A stretch of DNA of 64,000 nt, from the NCBI RefSeq assembly GCF_003205615.1, contig NZ_PYBV01000022.1, forward strand, positions 51,722 through 115,721, in the 5' to 3' direction. Origin of the DNA: Micromonospora arborensis. GTDB lineage: Bacteria > Actinomycetota > Actinomycetes > Mycobacteriales > Micromonosporaceae. Made by a program: the position numbers and the translations under genes. Shown in pieces: positions 24,315 to 33,802 of the stretch (positions within the stretch are counted from its first letter, which is position 1; the number at the start of each line of letters is the position of its first letter). The notes beneath the pieces were generated by a model that saw only the letters and a program-made list of their open reading frames with translations, did not search any database and was not told where the DNA came from.

Positions 24315-24342
24315 GGGGCGCCCGGTACGGACCGGACGCCCC
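24315..24342 (-). terminator. Terminator of the secreted-protein gene
   Basis: GGGGCGCCCGGT and ACCGGACGCCCC form a 12-bp stem with one mismatch and a 4-base loop, 15 bases after the stop at 24358. Confidence 0.6.
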
Positions 24343-24357
24343 GACGATTGACGCTGG

Positions 24358-24933
24358 TCAGCAGGCCGATCCCAGCCGGAAGTTCCGCTCGACGAAGTTG
24401 GCCGCCCCGACCTCGAAGAACCCCACGCCGGGACGGATCGGGTGCCCGGTGAACAACTCCACCCGCGAGCCGACCCGCACGAGGTACGCCTCGGCGTCCC
24501 CCGCGTCGTTGCGGATCAGCGAGCCCCGCCGGCCGTAGATCTCCTCCAACTCGGCGAAGGACATGCCGACCGTCGCTCCGGCGGGGGAGCGAGGTGGCGC
24601 GGTGGCCGTACCCACCGCCACCAGCCGACCGTCGCGGAACGCCAGCATGAGCACACCGGCCCAGGAGCCGGTCGCACCCGCGTACACCACCGGGCCGCAG
24701 CCCGGCGCCACCCAGTCGATGCGCCCGGCCGCGGTGAGCGCCGCCAGGCTGACGCCGATCCGGTACGCCCCGGCGCCGTGGACGCTGAGCACCTCCGGGT
24801 GGCTGTGCCCGACGGAAGCGGCGGTGGCGAGCGGGCCGCGCGCCGTGGCGGACGCGGGGCCGGCGGTGGTCAGTGGGACGAGCGTGCCGAGCGCCAGCGC
24901 GGCGGTGGTGAGAAGGATCGAGGGACGGTTCAT
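24358..24933 (-). CDS. Secreted protein of unknown function
   Basis: A 191-residue protein with a clear signal peptide (residues 1-30, ending in AGPASATA). The mature part has two Cys (CGPVVYAG and the C-terminal residue) that could form a disulfide. The segment GMSFAELEEIYGRRGSLIRNDAGD resembles small repeats found in other exported actinobacterial proteins, but no enzyme motif is present. It is monocistronic, with a terminator after it. Function not recognised. Confidence 0.75.
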   Translation of the reverse strand: MNRPSILLTTAALALGTLVPLTTAGPASATARGPLATAASVGHSHPEVLSVHGAGAYRIGVSLAALTAAGRIDWVAPGCGPVVYAGATGSWAGVLMLAFRDGRLVAVGTATAPPRSPAGATVGMSFAELEEIYGRRGSLIRNDAGDAEAYLVRVGSRVELFTGHPIRPGVGFFEVGAANFVERNFRLGSAC

Positions 24934-25066
24934 GATGTGCTCCTTCGGTGACGGGTCTCTGCCCTGTTAGTCACCGCGCCCGGGCCAACGGTTCGTCGGG
25001 TTTCCGACCGGGTCGGTCTACTGTGCAGAGCGATGCCAACCGACGGCGCTGGCCGGGGGTGACGCG

Positions 25067-26440
25067 GTGACCGCTCCGCAGCGGATCGGGCCCTACGCCA
25101 TCGAACGGCTGCTGGGCGTCGGTTCGTTCGCGACGGTCTGGCTGGGCTACGACCCGGTGCTCGACGCGCACGTGGCGATCAAGGTGCTGGCCGAGAACTG
25201 GAGCCACGACCTGCGGGTCCGGGAACGCTTCCGCGACGAGTTCCGGCTGCTGCGGCGGCTGGAACACGAGCGGTTGGTCCGGGTGCACGCCGTCGGTGAG
25301 TTGCCCGACGGCCGGCCGTACGCGGTCCTGGCCTGGGCCGACGGGGGAAGCCTGCGGGACCGGTTGGCCGCCGGCCCGATGTCCGGCCCGACGGCGCTGC
25401 GCCTGCTCGGGGAGGTCTGCGCGGGTGTGACCGTGCTGCACCGGCACGGCGTCGTGCACCGCGATCTCACCCCGGGCAACATCCTGTTCCGCTCCGTCGG
25501 CGCCCGTCCGGGCACCGAACGGGTGCTCATCGCCGACCTCGGTCTGGCCAAGGCGCTCGCCGCCGCGTCCGGCCTCACCGCCCGGGCCGGCACCCCCGGT
25601 TACATGGCGCCGGAGCAGGACGACCCGGGGGCGGTGATCGACACCCGCGCCGACGTGTACGGGCTCGGTCGGCTCGGGATCCGGCTGCTCGCCGCGGATC
25701 CGGTGCGCCTCGGTTCCGACCCGTCGGCCAGTGCGCTCCGGCTGCGCGACGGCGTACCGGTGGGGGTGGCGGCGGTGCTCATCCGGGCCACCGCCCAGCA
25801 GCCGACCGACCGGTATCCGGACGCCGCCGCGCTGCACGCCGCGCTGGACCGGGCCACCAACCCCGTACGGCAGCAGCCGGCGGCCCGTCGCCCGTACCGG
25901 TTGCCGCTGGCCGGGGCGGCCGTCGTGGCAGTCGCCGTGCTGGGTGGCGCGGGCGCCGAGCCGGGCGGCACCGGCTCCGGACGGCCCGACGGCACCTACA
26001 CCGCCGGCCCGCTGACCGTGGCGTTGCCGGAGGGCTGGTCGGCCGCCGGTGCGACGTGGGCCGGTCAGTACGGCCTCGACGGCGAAGCGGAACCGGCGCT
26101 GGTGATGTCGCCGCAGCCCCGCCGCTGGGCCGCCGACCCCCGGGTGCCCGGCGCTTTCGTCGGCTTCTCCGCCACCACGGCGGCGCGCACCACGCCCGTC
26201 GGGTTCCTGGCCGAGCGCACACACGGTGACTGCACGTCCGCGCCGGCTCGTACCACCTGGCAGGCGGGCGTCGAGTGGACCGTGGTGGCGTACCAGTGCG
26301 ACCGGGGCCGGCCGCGGATCGTCGAGTCGGCCGGACGGCACCCCGGCCGCGGCGCTCTCCTGTACGTGCAGATCGCGCCACCGGCGGACGCCGCGCCCGA
26401 CTTCGTGGACACGCTGCTCGCCGGCGTACGGGTGCGGTGA
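25067..26440 (+). CDS. Membrane-anchored Ser/Thr protein kinase with altered catalytic motifs
   Basis: A 457-residue Hanks-type kinase. The kinase domain (about 8-270) has GVGSFATVWLG, Lys39 in VAIKV, HRD at 131-133 and APEQ (MAPEQDD). Two positions differ from the usual: the catalytic-loop Lys of HRDLKPxN is Thr135 (HRDLTPGN) and DFG is DLG (157-159). One membrane helix follows (about 284-302, LPLAGAAVVAVAVLGG), then a 140-residue outer domain beginning LTVALPEGWS. Activity may be reduced or scaffold-like (inference). GTG start at 25067. Next gene is convergent. Confidence 0.88.
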   Translation: MTAPQRIGPYAIERLLGVGSFATVWLGYDPVLDAHVAIKVLAENWSHDLRVRERFRDEFRLLRRLEHERLVRVHAVGELPDGRPYAVLAWADGGSLRDRLAAGPMSGPTALRLLGEVCAGVTVLHRHGVVHRDLTPGNILFRSVGARPGTERVLIADLGLAKALAAASGLTARAGTPGYMAPEQDDPGAVIDTRADVYGLGRLGIRLLAADPVRLGSDPSASALRLRDGVPVGVAAVLIRATAQQPTDRYPDAAALHAALDRATNPVRQQPAARRPYRLPLAGAAVVAVAVLGGAGAEPGGTGSGRPDGTYTAGPLTVALPEGWSAAGATWAGQYGLDGEAEPALVMSPQPRRWAADPRVPGAFVGFSATTAARTTPVGFLAERTHGDCTSAPARTTWQAGVEWTVVAYQCDRGRPRIVESAGRHPGRGALLYVQIAPPADAAPDFVDTLLAGVRVR

Positions 26441-26456
26441 CGGCGGTGGGGCCCGG

Positions 26457-27041
26457 TCACGAATCGGTGGACTGGCGGACCACCACCGTGATGGTGTGCG
26501 ACCGGTCCTGCTGCGGGATCGTGACGTCGACGGTGCCGGGGCGGACGAACCGGATGTCCACCACTCCGGCCTCGTACTGCTGCGACACCAGCTCCGGGCG
26601 GTCCACGGTGACCAGGCCGGGGCCGATGCCCTGGATCCGTAGCACCGCGCCGGTGGCGAAGCAGAGGGAGCGCAGCAGCTCAAGCTCGGTCTCGGCCAGC
26701 GGCAGGTCGTAGCGGACGGCGCCCTGGCAGCTCGTGGTCGGCCCGGTCGACGCGGGGGGCGGTCGCTGCGGCGTACCCCTGGCGCTGGTCGGTGCGGGCG
26801 GTGCCGCGATCGGACGTCCGCTGGTCGGCGGAGGTCGGGACGGCGACCCAGCGGGCTCGGTGGGCGCGGGGGTTGCGGGGGCCGCGGAGAGGGTCGGCGG
26901 CGGACTGGACGGGGCGGGCGGTTGCACGGGCAGCGGCGCGACCGCGTCGGCGCCGCAGGCGGCGACCGCCACGGCAGCCACGAGGACGACGACACCGGCG
27001 CCGAGCCGGTGGAGCGCGCGGCGTCGCGCGGCGCGGCTCAT
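26457..27041 (-). CDS. Putative lipoprotein coupled to an ECF sigma factor
   Basis: A 194-residue exported protein. A basic N-terminus (MSRAARRRALHR), a hydrophobic stretch and the lipobox AVAACG (Cys about 31) point to a lipoprotein. A long Pro/Ser/Ala linker (about 35-105) leads to a compact domain with two Cys (SCQGAVRYDLPL, LRSLCFATGAVLRIQGIGP) and beta-rich C-terminus. It overlaps the sigma gene by 4 bases (ATGA). It lacks the ZAS motif and cytoplasmic domain of an anti-sigma factor, so its role in sigma control is unproven. Confidence 0.78.
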   Translation of the reverse strand: MSRAARRRALHRLGAGVVVLVAAVAVAACGADAVAPLPVQPPAPSSPPPTLSAAPATPAPTEPAGSPSRPPPTSGRPIAAPPAPTSARGTPQRPPPASTGPTTSCQGAVRYDLPLAETELELLRSLCFATGAVLRIQGIGPGLVTVDRPELVSQQYEAGVVDIRFVRPGTVDVTIPQQDRSHTITVVVRQSTDS

Positions 27042-27577
27042 TCGGCGCCGAGTCGTTGCCGGACCTGCCGTCGGGCCAGGTGCAGCCGGGACTTCACCGT
27101 GCCCACCGGCACGTCGAGCAGCGCGGCGATCTCGGGGTAGCTCAGCCCGAGGACGTCGCGCAGGGCCACCACCTCGGCGAGGTCGGGGCGGACGGCGTCG
27201 AAGGCGTCGAGCAGGTCGAGGCGGGTGCCCGCGACCACGCTGGTCCGCCGCGGGTCGGCCTGGTCGGGCAGCGGTACGCCGCCGGCCTCCAGCCGCCAGC
27301 GGCGGCGCAACGTGCGGTACGTCGAGCGGGCCCGGTTGGCGGTCAGCCGGTGCAGCCAGGTGCGGAACGAGGAACGCCCCTCGAATCGGGTGATGCCGCT
27401 GGCCAGGGCCACCAGCGTGTCCTGGCAGGCCTCCTCGGCGTCCTCCCGGCTGGGCAGGAACCGTGCACACAGCCGCAGCACCTCGGGGCGTACCGCGAGC
27501 AGTAGGGCGTCCAGCGCTGCCGGGTCGCCGGACGCGGCGGACCGGGCCAGGGCGTCGATGTCGTCCGCGTCGGGCAT
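27038..27577 (-). CDS. ECF-family RNA polymerase sigma factor
   Basis: A 179-residue sigma factor. Region 2 includes EVLRLCARFLPSREDAEEACQDTLVALA and FRTWLHRLTANRAR; region 4 includes AEVVALRDVLGLSYPEIAALLDVPVGTVKSRLHLARRQVRQRL. The ATG at 27577 is used; an in-frame TTG at 27613 would add 12 residues and neither has a clear ribosome binding site. It is translationally coupled to a downstream lipoprotein gene. No adjacent anti-sigma gene was seen. Confidence 0.92.
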   Translation of the reverse strand: MPDADDIDALARSAASGDPAALDALLLAVRPEVLRLCARFLPSREDAEEACQDTLVALASGITRFEGRSSFRTWLHRLTANRARSTYRTLRRRWRLEAGGVPLPDQADPRRTSVVAGTRLDLLDAFDAVRPDLAEVVALRDVLGLSYPEIAALLDVPVGTVKSRLHLARRQVRQRLGAE

Positions 27578-27679
27578 GCCGGGTGTCCAATGCTCGCCGG
27601 TGCCGATCCTCAAGCGTACGACCGGTGACGCCGACGCGGCCCGGTACGGTCCGGCACCCGACGCGAACCGGCCGGCGCG

Positions 27680-28300
27680 CTACTCGAAACGGGAGACGTC
27701 CCCGGCGCCCTGGCGCAGGATCTCCGGCTCGGGCCCGGACAGGTCGATCACGGTCGTCGGCTCCTTGCCGCAGTCGCCGGCGTCGAGCACCGCGTCGAGC
27801 TGGTGGTCGAGGCGTTCCTTGATCTCCCACCCCTGGGTCATCGGCTCGTCGTCCCCGGGCAGGACCAGGGTGCTGGACACCAGCGGCTCGGCCAACTCGG
27901 CCAGCAGTGCCTGGGTGACGGTGTGCCGGGGTACGCGGACACCGACGGTGCGCTTCTTGGGGTGCAACATCCGGCGCGGCACCTCTCGGGTGGCCGGCAG
28001 GATGAACGTGTAGCTGCCCGGCGTGGATGCCTTCACCAGGCGGAAGACCGAGTTGCTGATCTGGACGAACTGGCCGAGCTGCGCGAAGTCGCGGCAGACC
28101 AGGGTGAAGTGGTGCCGATCGTCGAGGTGGCGGATCTGGCGGATCCGCTCCAGCCCGTCCTGGTTGCCCAACTGGATGCCGAGCGCGTAGCAGGAGTCGG
28201 TGGGGTAGGCGACCAGCCCGCCACCGCGGATCAGGTCGGCGACCTGGCCGATGATCCGGGGCTGCGGGTTCTCCGGGTGCACGTCGTAGTACCTGGCCAT
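27680..28300 (-). CDS. YciO/Sua5/YrdC-family protein (threonylcarbamoyl-AMP synthase-like)
   Basis: A 206-residue protein of the YrdC/Sua5/YciO fold, which binds ATP and threonine or double-stranded RNA. Seen are the core strands GGGLVAYPTDSCYALG, TLVCRDFAQLG, GSYTFILPAT and KKRTVGVRVPRH. It fits the shorter YciO group rather than TsaC with the extra Sua5 domain. A role in the t6A modification of tRNA is possible but not certain. It is divergent from dnaE. Confidence 0.85.
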   Translation of the reverse strand: MARYYDVHPENPQPRIIGQVADLIRGGGLVAYPTDSCYALGIQLGNQDGLERIRQIRHLDDRHHFTLVCRDFAQLGQFVQISNSVFRLVKASTPGSYTFILPATREVPRRMLHPKKRTVGVRVPRHTVTQALLAELAEPLVSSTLVLPGDDEPMTQGWEIKERLDHQLDAVLDAGDCGKEPTTVIDLSGPEPEILRQGAGDVSRFE

Positions 28301-28447
28301 GACCCGAGCCTAGGCTCATCCGCGGGCGTTGAGGAGACGAGGGCCACGACCGTCGGCGCGGACGGTGGAGCCGCCGAGATCACCTCGGTAGGGTAGGTCC
28401 CGGTCGGCTCCGACCATCAAGATCCACACCGCCGGGGGGCGCCACGC

Positions 28448-31400
28448 ATGGCCGACTCGTTCGCGCATCTGCACGTGCACACCGAGTATTCGATGCTCGA
28501 CGGAGCGGCTCGCCTCAAGGACCTGTTCGTCGAGGCCAAGCGGCTCGGCATGTCCGCCGTGGCGATCACCGACCACGGCAACATGCACGGCGCGAACGAC
28601 TTCTACAAGCAGGCGATGGCCGCCGGGATCACCCCGATCCTGGGCGTCGAGGCGTACGTGGCGCCGGAGTCGCGCTTTCACAAGGCGCGGGTCAAGTGGG
28701 GTCGGCCGGAGCAGAAGAGTGACGACGTCTCCGGTAACGGCGCGATCACCCACAAGACCATGTGGGCGAAGAACGCGCAGGGCCTGAAGAACCTGTTCAC
28801 CCTCAACTCGCGCGCGTCCATGGAGGGGCACTACATCAAGTGGCCCCGGATGGACATGGAGCTGATCGCCGAGTACGCCGAGGGGATCATGGCCACCACC
28901 GGTTGCCCGTCCGGCGCGGTGCAGACCCGGCTGCGGCTGGGCCAGTTCGACGAGGCGCTCAAGGTCGCCGCCACCTACCAGGACATCTTCGGCAAGGACA
29001 ACTACTTCGTCGAGATCATGGACCACGGTCTCTCCATCGAGACCCGGGTCCGTGAGGGGCTCACCGACATCGCCCGCAAGCTCAACATCCCGCCGGTGGT
29101 CACCAACGACTCGCACTACACCGTCGAGGAGCAGGCCACCGCGCACGACGTGCTGCTCTGTGTGCAGACCGCCAGCAACATCGACGACCCCAACCGGTTC
29201 CGCCTCGAGGGCGGCGGCTACTTCATCAAGAGCGCCGACCAGATGCGCGGGGTGGACTCGTCGGAGCTGTGGCAGGAGGGTTGCCGCAACACGCTGCTGG
29301 TCGCCGAGAAGGTCGATCCGACCGGCATGTTCGAGTTCCACAACCTGATGCCCCGCTTCCCGGTGCCCGAGGGGGAGACCGAGGAGTCCTGGTTCCGCAA
29401 GGAGACCTTCGCCGGCCTGGGCCGTCGCTACCCGAACGGCATCCCGGAGGGGCACGTCGTCCAGGCGGAGTACGAGCTGGGCGTCATCAACCAGATGGGC
29501 TTCCCGTCGTACTTCCTCGTGGTCGCCGACTTCATCCAGTGGGCGAAGAACCAGGGCATCGCGGTGGGTCCGGGCCGTGGCTCGGCCGCCGGCTCGCTCG
29601 TCGCGTACGCACTGGGCATCACCGACCTGGACCCGATCCAGCACGGGCTGATCTTCGAGCGGTTCCTCAACCCCGAGCGGGTCTCGATGCCGGATGTCGA
29701 CATCGACTTCGACGAGCGTCGGCGCGGTGAGGTGATCAAGTACGTCACCGACAAGTGGGGCGAGGACAAGGTCGCCCAGATCGCCACCTTCGGCACGATC
29801 AAGGCGAAGGCCGCGATCAAGGACTCGGCCCGGGTGCTGGGTTACCCGTACGCGGTCGGCGACCGGATCACCAAGGCGATGCCGCCGGCCGTGATGGGCA
29901 AGGACATCCCGCTCACCGGCATCTTCGACACGAAGCACCCCCGTTACGCCGAGGCCGGCGAGATCCGCGGCCTGTACGACTCCGACCCGGACGTCCGCAA
30001 GGTGATCGACACCGCCAAGGGCATCGAGGGCCTGATCCGGCAGACCGGTGTGCACGCCGCCGGCGTCATCATGTCGGCCGAGCCGATCATCGAGCACATC
30101 CCGCTGATGCGCCGCGACGCCGACGGGGCGATCATCACGCAGTTCGACTACCCGACCTGCGAGTCGCTCGGGCTGCTGAAGATGGACTTCCTCGGCCTGC
30201 GCAACCTGACGATCATCGATGACGCGGTCAAGAACATCGAGCTCAACCACGGTAAGAAGCTCGACCTGCTGGCTCTGCCGCTGGATGACCTGGCCGCGTA
30301 CGAGCTGCTGGCCCGCGGTGACACCCTGGGCGTGTTCCAGCTCGACGGTGGGCCGATGCGGTCGCTGCTGCGGTTGATGAAGCCGGACAACTTCGAGGAC
30401 ATCTCCGCCGTCCTGGCGCTGTACCGCCCCGGCCCGATGGGCGTCGACTCGCACACCAACTACGCGCTGCGCAAGAACGGCCTGCAGGAGATCACGCCGA
30501 TCCACCCGGAGCTGGAGGAGCCGCTACGGGAGATCCTGGCACCCACGCACGGCCTGATCGTCTACCAGGAGCAGGTGCAGCGCGCCGCGCAGATCCTCGC
30601 CGGCTACACCCTCGGCCAGGCGGACCTGCTCCGCCGGGCGATGGGTAAGAAGAAGAAGGAGATCCTCGACAAGGAGTTCATCCCGTTCCGGGACGGCTGC
30701 CGTGAGCGCGGTTACTCCGACGAGGCGATCCAGGCGGTGTGGGACGTCCTGGTGCCGTTCGCCGGATACGCCTTCAACAAGGCGCACTCCGCCGCGTACG
30801 GCCTGGTCTCCTACTGGACCGCGTACCTGAAGGCGCACTACCCGGCCGAGTACATGGCCGGGCTGCTCACCTCCGTCGGTGACGACAAGGACAAGATGGC
30901 GCTCTACCTGTCCGAGTGTCGTCGGATGCGCATCCAGGTGCTGCCACCGGACGTGAACACCTCGGCCGGGCCGTTCACCCCGGTCGGCAAGGACATCCGC
31001 TTCGGCCTGGCCGCCGTGCGCAACGTCGGCGCGAACGTGGTCGCCTCGATCATGCGCTGCCGCGAGGAGAAGGGCGACTACACCGACTTCTACGACTTCC
31101 TGTCCAAGGTGGACGCGGTGGTCTGCAACAAGAAGACGATCGAATCGCTGATCAAGGCCGGCGCGTTCGACTCGATGGAGCACCCGCGCAAGGGCCTGCT
31201 CGCGGTGCACGCCGACGCGATCGACGCGTACGCCGACGTCAAGCGCAAGGAGGCGGTCGGGCAGTACGACCTCTTCGGCGCCGGCTTCGGCGATGGCGAC
31301 ACCGGCAGCACGACGGTGATGCCGACCATCAGCGACAGCGAGTGGGACAAGCGCGACAAGCTGGCCTTCGAGCGCGAGATGCTCGGCCTCTACGTCTCCG

Positions 31401-31978
31401 ACCACCCGCTGTTCGGCCTGGAACACATCCTCAACGCGGCGGCCGACACCACCATCGCCGCGCTCGCCGAAGAGGGCGGCGTGCCCGACGGGGCGGTGGT
31501 CACCCTCGCCGGCATCCTCTCCGGGGTGCAGCGCCGGGTCACCAAGCAGGGCCGGGCCTGGGCCTCGGCCACCCTCGAGGACCTGGCCGGTGGGGTGGAG
31601 ACGCTGTTCTTCCCCAACACCTACGAGGTGATCGGCCAGTACATCGCCGAGGACGCCATCGTGGTGGTCAAGGGCCGAGTGGACCGCCGCGACGACACAC
31701 CCCGGATCATGGCGATGGACATGTCGATGCCGGACGTCAGCACCAGCGCCACCAACAAGCCGGTCACCCTCACCATCCCGGTGCACCGGTGCACGCCACC
31801 GCTGGTGGAGAAACTGAAGGAGACCCTGGTGCTACACCCGGGCGACACCGAGGTGCACGTCAAGCTGCAGAACGGCGGGCGCACCACCACCCTGCGGCTG
31901 GGCCCGTTCCGGGTGGCGGCGACCACCGCGCTGATGGGCGACCTGAAGAGCGTCCTCGGCCCGGCCAACGTGAGCTGA
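28448..31978 (+). CDS. dnaE: DNA polymerase III alpha subunit
   Basis: Replicative polymerase catalytic subunit (DnaE1 type), 1176 residues. The N-terminal PHP domain starts with FAHLHVHTEYSMLDGAARL and keeps metal ligands such as ITDHGNMHG. The polymerase core has the acidic catalytic stretch MPDVDIDFDERRR and GPGRGSAAGSLVAY. The tandem HhH, beta-clamp-binding and OB regions follow (about 850-1060). A TAGGGT box at 28389-28394 may be the promoter, giving a leader of about 45 bases. It converges on the ABC-F gene across a strong hairpin. Confidence 0.98.
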   Translation: MADSFAHLHVHTEYSMLDGAARLKDLFVEAKRLGMSAVAITDHGNMHGANDFYKQAMAAGITPILGVEAYVAPESRFHKARVKWGRPEQKSDDVSGNGAITHKTMWAKNAQGLKNLFTLNSRASMEGHYIKWPRMDMELIAEYAEGIMATTGCPSGAVQTRLRLGQFDEALKVAATYQDIFGKDNYFVEIMDHGLSIETRVREGLTDIARKLNIPPVVTNDSHYTVEEQATAHDVLLCVQTASNIDDPNRFRLEGGGYFIKSADQMRGVDSSELWQEGCRNTLLVAEKVDPTGMFEFHNLMPRFPVPEGETEESWFRKETFAGLGRRYPNGIPEGHVVQAEYELGVINQMGFPSYFLVVADFIQWAKNQGIAVGPGRGSAAGSLVAYALGITDLDPIQHGLIFERFLNPERVSMPDVDIDFDERRRGEVIKYVTDKWGEDKVAQIATFGTIKAKAAIKDSARVLGYPYAVGDRITKAMPPAVMGKDIPLTGIFDTKHPRYAEAGEIRGLYDSDPDVRKVIDTAKGIEGLIRQTGVHAAGVIMSAEPIIEHIPLMRRDADGAIITQFDYPTCESLGLLKMDFLGLRNLTIIDDAVKNIELNHGKKLDLLALPLDDLAAYELLARGDTLGVFQLDGGPMRSLLRLMKPDNFEDISAVLALYRPGPMGVDSHTNYALRKNGLQEITPIHPELEEPLREILAPTHGLIVYQEQVQRAAQILAGYTLGQADLLRRAMGKKKKEILDKEFIPFRDGCRERGYSDEAIQAVWDVLVPFAGYAFNKAHSAAYGLVSYWTAYLKAHYPAEYMAGLLTSVGDDKDKMALYLSECRRMRIQVLPPDVNTSAGPFTPVGKDIRFGLAAVRNVGANVVASIMRCREEKGDYTDFYDFLSKVDAVVCNKKTIESLIKAGAFDSMEHPRKGLLAVHADAIDAYADVKRKEAVGQYDLFGAGFGDGDTGSTTVMPTISDSEWDKRDKLAFEREMLGLYVSDHPLFGLEHILNAAADTTIAALAEEGGVPDGAVVTLAGILSGVQRRVTKQGRAWASATLEDLAGGVETLFFPNTYEVIGQYIAEDAIVVVKGRVDRRDDTPRIMAMDMSMPDVSTSATNKPVTLTIPVHRCTPPLVEKLKETLVLHPGDTEVHVKLQNGGRTTTLRLGPFRVAATTALMGDLKSVLGPANVS

Positions 31979-31984
31979 CCGGGG

Positions 31985-32021
31985 CCGCGGCCCGGCCGGC
32001 GTGCGCCTGGCCGGGCCGCGG
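31985..32021. terminator. Bidirectional terminator between dnaE and the ABC-F gene
   Basis: Perfect 13-bp stem (CCGCGGCCCGGCC / GGCCGGGCCGCGG) with an 11-base loop, 6 bases after the dnaE stop and 15 bases from the ABC-F stop. Confidence 0.75.
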
Positions 32022-32036
32022 ACCTCCCGACCGGGC

Positions 32037-33674
32037 TCAGCCCTGCTCGGGCGCGCTGATCTCCCGCAGCTGGCCGTCGGCCAGCCGCAACCAGCGCTGC
32101 ACGCCGATCTCGGCCAGGAACCGTTCGTCGTGGCTGACCACGACAAAGGCACCCTGGTACGCGGACAGCGCGCTCTCCAACTGACCGACGCTGACCAGGT
32201 CCAGGTTGTTGGTCGGCTCGTCGAGCAGCAGCAGTTGCGGCGCGGGTTCGGCGCAGAGCACACAGGCGAGGGTGGCGCGCAGCCGTTCGCCGCCGGAGAG
32301 CACCCCGACGGGGAGGTTCATCCGCGCGCCCCGGAACAGGAACCGGGCGAGCAGGTTCATCCGCTTCGCGTCCGGCAGGCTCGGCGCGTACGCGGCGAAG
32401 TTCTCCGCCACCGTGCGGTCGAGGTCCAGCAGGTCCAGCCGCTGCGACAGGTACGCGATCCGTGCGTCGGCCCGCCGGATCTCGCCGCCGGCCGGGTCGA
32501 GGTCGCCGCTGATCAGGCGGAGCAGGGTCGACTTGCCGGTGCCGTTCGCCCCGGTGAGCGCGATCCGTTCCGGTCCTCGGATCACCAGGTCGGCCCCGTC
32601 GCCGCCGAACAGGTCCCGATCGTCGAAGCGGGCCCGCACGCCCTGGCCGGAGAAGACCGTGCGACCACCCGGGACTGTGGTGTCCGGTAACTCCACGACG
32701 ATGCGGTCGTCCTCGCGTACCGCCCGGCCGGCCTCGTCGAGCCGGGCCTTGGCCTGACCGAGTCGGGCGGAGTGCGTCTCGTGCGACTTTCCGGCAGCCT
32801 CCTGCGCGTTGCGCTTCATGGTGCCGGCGAAGATCTTCGGCAGCCCGGCGTTCTTCAGGTTCTTGGAGGCGTTGCTGGCCCGCCGGTCGGCCCGCTCCCG
32901 GGCCTGCTGCATCTCCCGCTTCTCCCGCTTGACCTCCTGCTCGGCGTTGCGCAGGTTGCTCTCGGCCACCTCCCGCGCCGCCTGCACCGCCTCGGTGTAC
33001 GCGGTGAAGTTCCCCCCGTACCAGCGGATCTCGCCGTGGTCCAGCTCGGCGATGCGGTCCATCCGGTCGAGCAGCTCCCGGTCGTGGCTGACCAGCAGCA
33101 GACACCCGGACCACTCGCTGAGGACGTCGTAGAGCTTGTGCCGAGCCTCCACGTCCAGGTTGTTGGTCGGCTCGTCGAGCAGCAGGACGTCCGGACGCCG
33201 GAGCAGTTGTGCCGCCAGGCCGAGGGACACGACCTGGCCACCGCTGAGGGTGTGCAGCCGGCGGTCGAGCGACAGGTCGCCCAGGCCGAGCCGGTCCAGT
33301 TCGGCGCGGGTGCGCTCCTCGATGTCCCAGTCGTCGCCGATCGTGGCGAAATGCTTCTCGCTGGCGTCGCCGGCCTCGATGGCGTGCAGCGCCGCGATCC
33401 GTTCGGCGACGTCGAGCACCTCGGCCACGGTCAGGTCGCCGGCCAGCGGCAGCGTCTGCGGGAGGTAGCCGAGCACACCGTCGACGGTGACGCTGCCGCC
33501 GCTGGGCCGCAGCTCTCCGGCGATCAGCCGCAGCAGGGTGCTCTTGCCGGCGCCGTTGGGCGCGACCAGCCCGGTGCGACCGCCGGGAACGGTGAAGGAC
33601 AGCTCCGCGAAGACCGGGGTGTCGTCCGGCCAGGAGAAGGACAGGTTCGAGCAGACGATGAAGGCATCAGACAT
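32037..33674 (-). CDS. ABC-F family ATPase (ribosome-associated; possible antibiotic protection)
   Basis: A 545-residue soluble protein with two ATPase domains and no membrane segments. Domain 1 has APNGAGKST, LSGGQ (HTLSGGQVV) and LLLDEPTNNLD; domain 2 has GANGTGKST, LSGGERLR and LLLDEPTNNLD. A charged interdomain linker (about 235-320, EQEVKREKREMQQARERADR) corresponds to the ABC-F P-site tRNA-interaction motif. Such proteins act on the ribosome, either in translation or by dislodging antibiotics. The ATG at 33674 was chosen because GAGG lies about 8 bases upstream. A short upstream frame may regulate it. Confidence 0.93.
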   Translation of the reverse strand: MSDAFIVCSNLSFSWPDDTPVFAELSFTVPGGRTGLVAPNGAGKSTLLRLIAGELRPSGGSVTVDGVLGYLPQTLPLAGDLTVAEVLDVAERIAALHAIEAGDASEKHFATIGDDWDIEERTRAELDRLGLGDLSLDRRLHTLSGGQVVSLGLAAQLLRRPDVLLLDEPTNNLDVEARHKLYDVLSEWSGCLLLVSHDRELLDRMDRIAELDHGEIRWYGGNFTAYTEAVQAAREVAESNLRNAEQEVKREKREMQQARERADRRASNASKNLKNAGLPKIFAGTMKRNAQEAAGKSHETHSARLGQAKARLDEAGRAVREDDRIVVELPDTTVPGGRTVFSGQGVRARFDDRDLFGGDGADLVIRGPERIALTGANGTGKSTLLRLISGDLDPAGGEIRRADARIAYLSQRLDLLDLDRTVAENFAAYAPSLPDAKRMNLLARFLFRGARMNLPVGVLSGGERLRATLACVLCAEPAPQLLLLDEPTNNLDLVSVGQLESALSAYQGAFVVVSHDERFLAEIGVQRWLRLADGQLREISAPEQG

Positions 33675-33802
33675 GCGAGTGACCTCAAAGGGTGGGGTGG
33701 GCGCGCCGGAGCCGCCCGACGGAACGGGGACCGGTGGAACGACAACATGGCCCCGGCGGCTGCGCAGACGCGCGCCGATCCGGTGGCCGAACACATCCGG
33801 TC

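Noticed and set aside
28316..30505. Long minus-strand open frame opposite dnaE
   Set aside because: Composition and lack of domains mark it as a shadow of dnaE.
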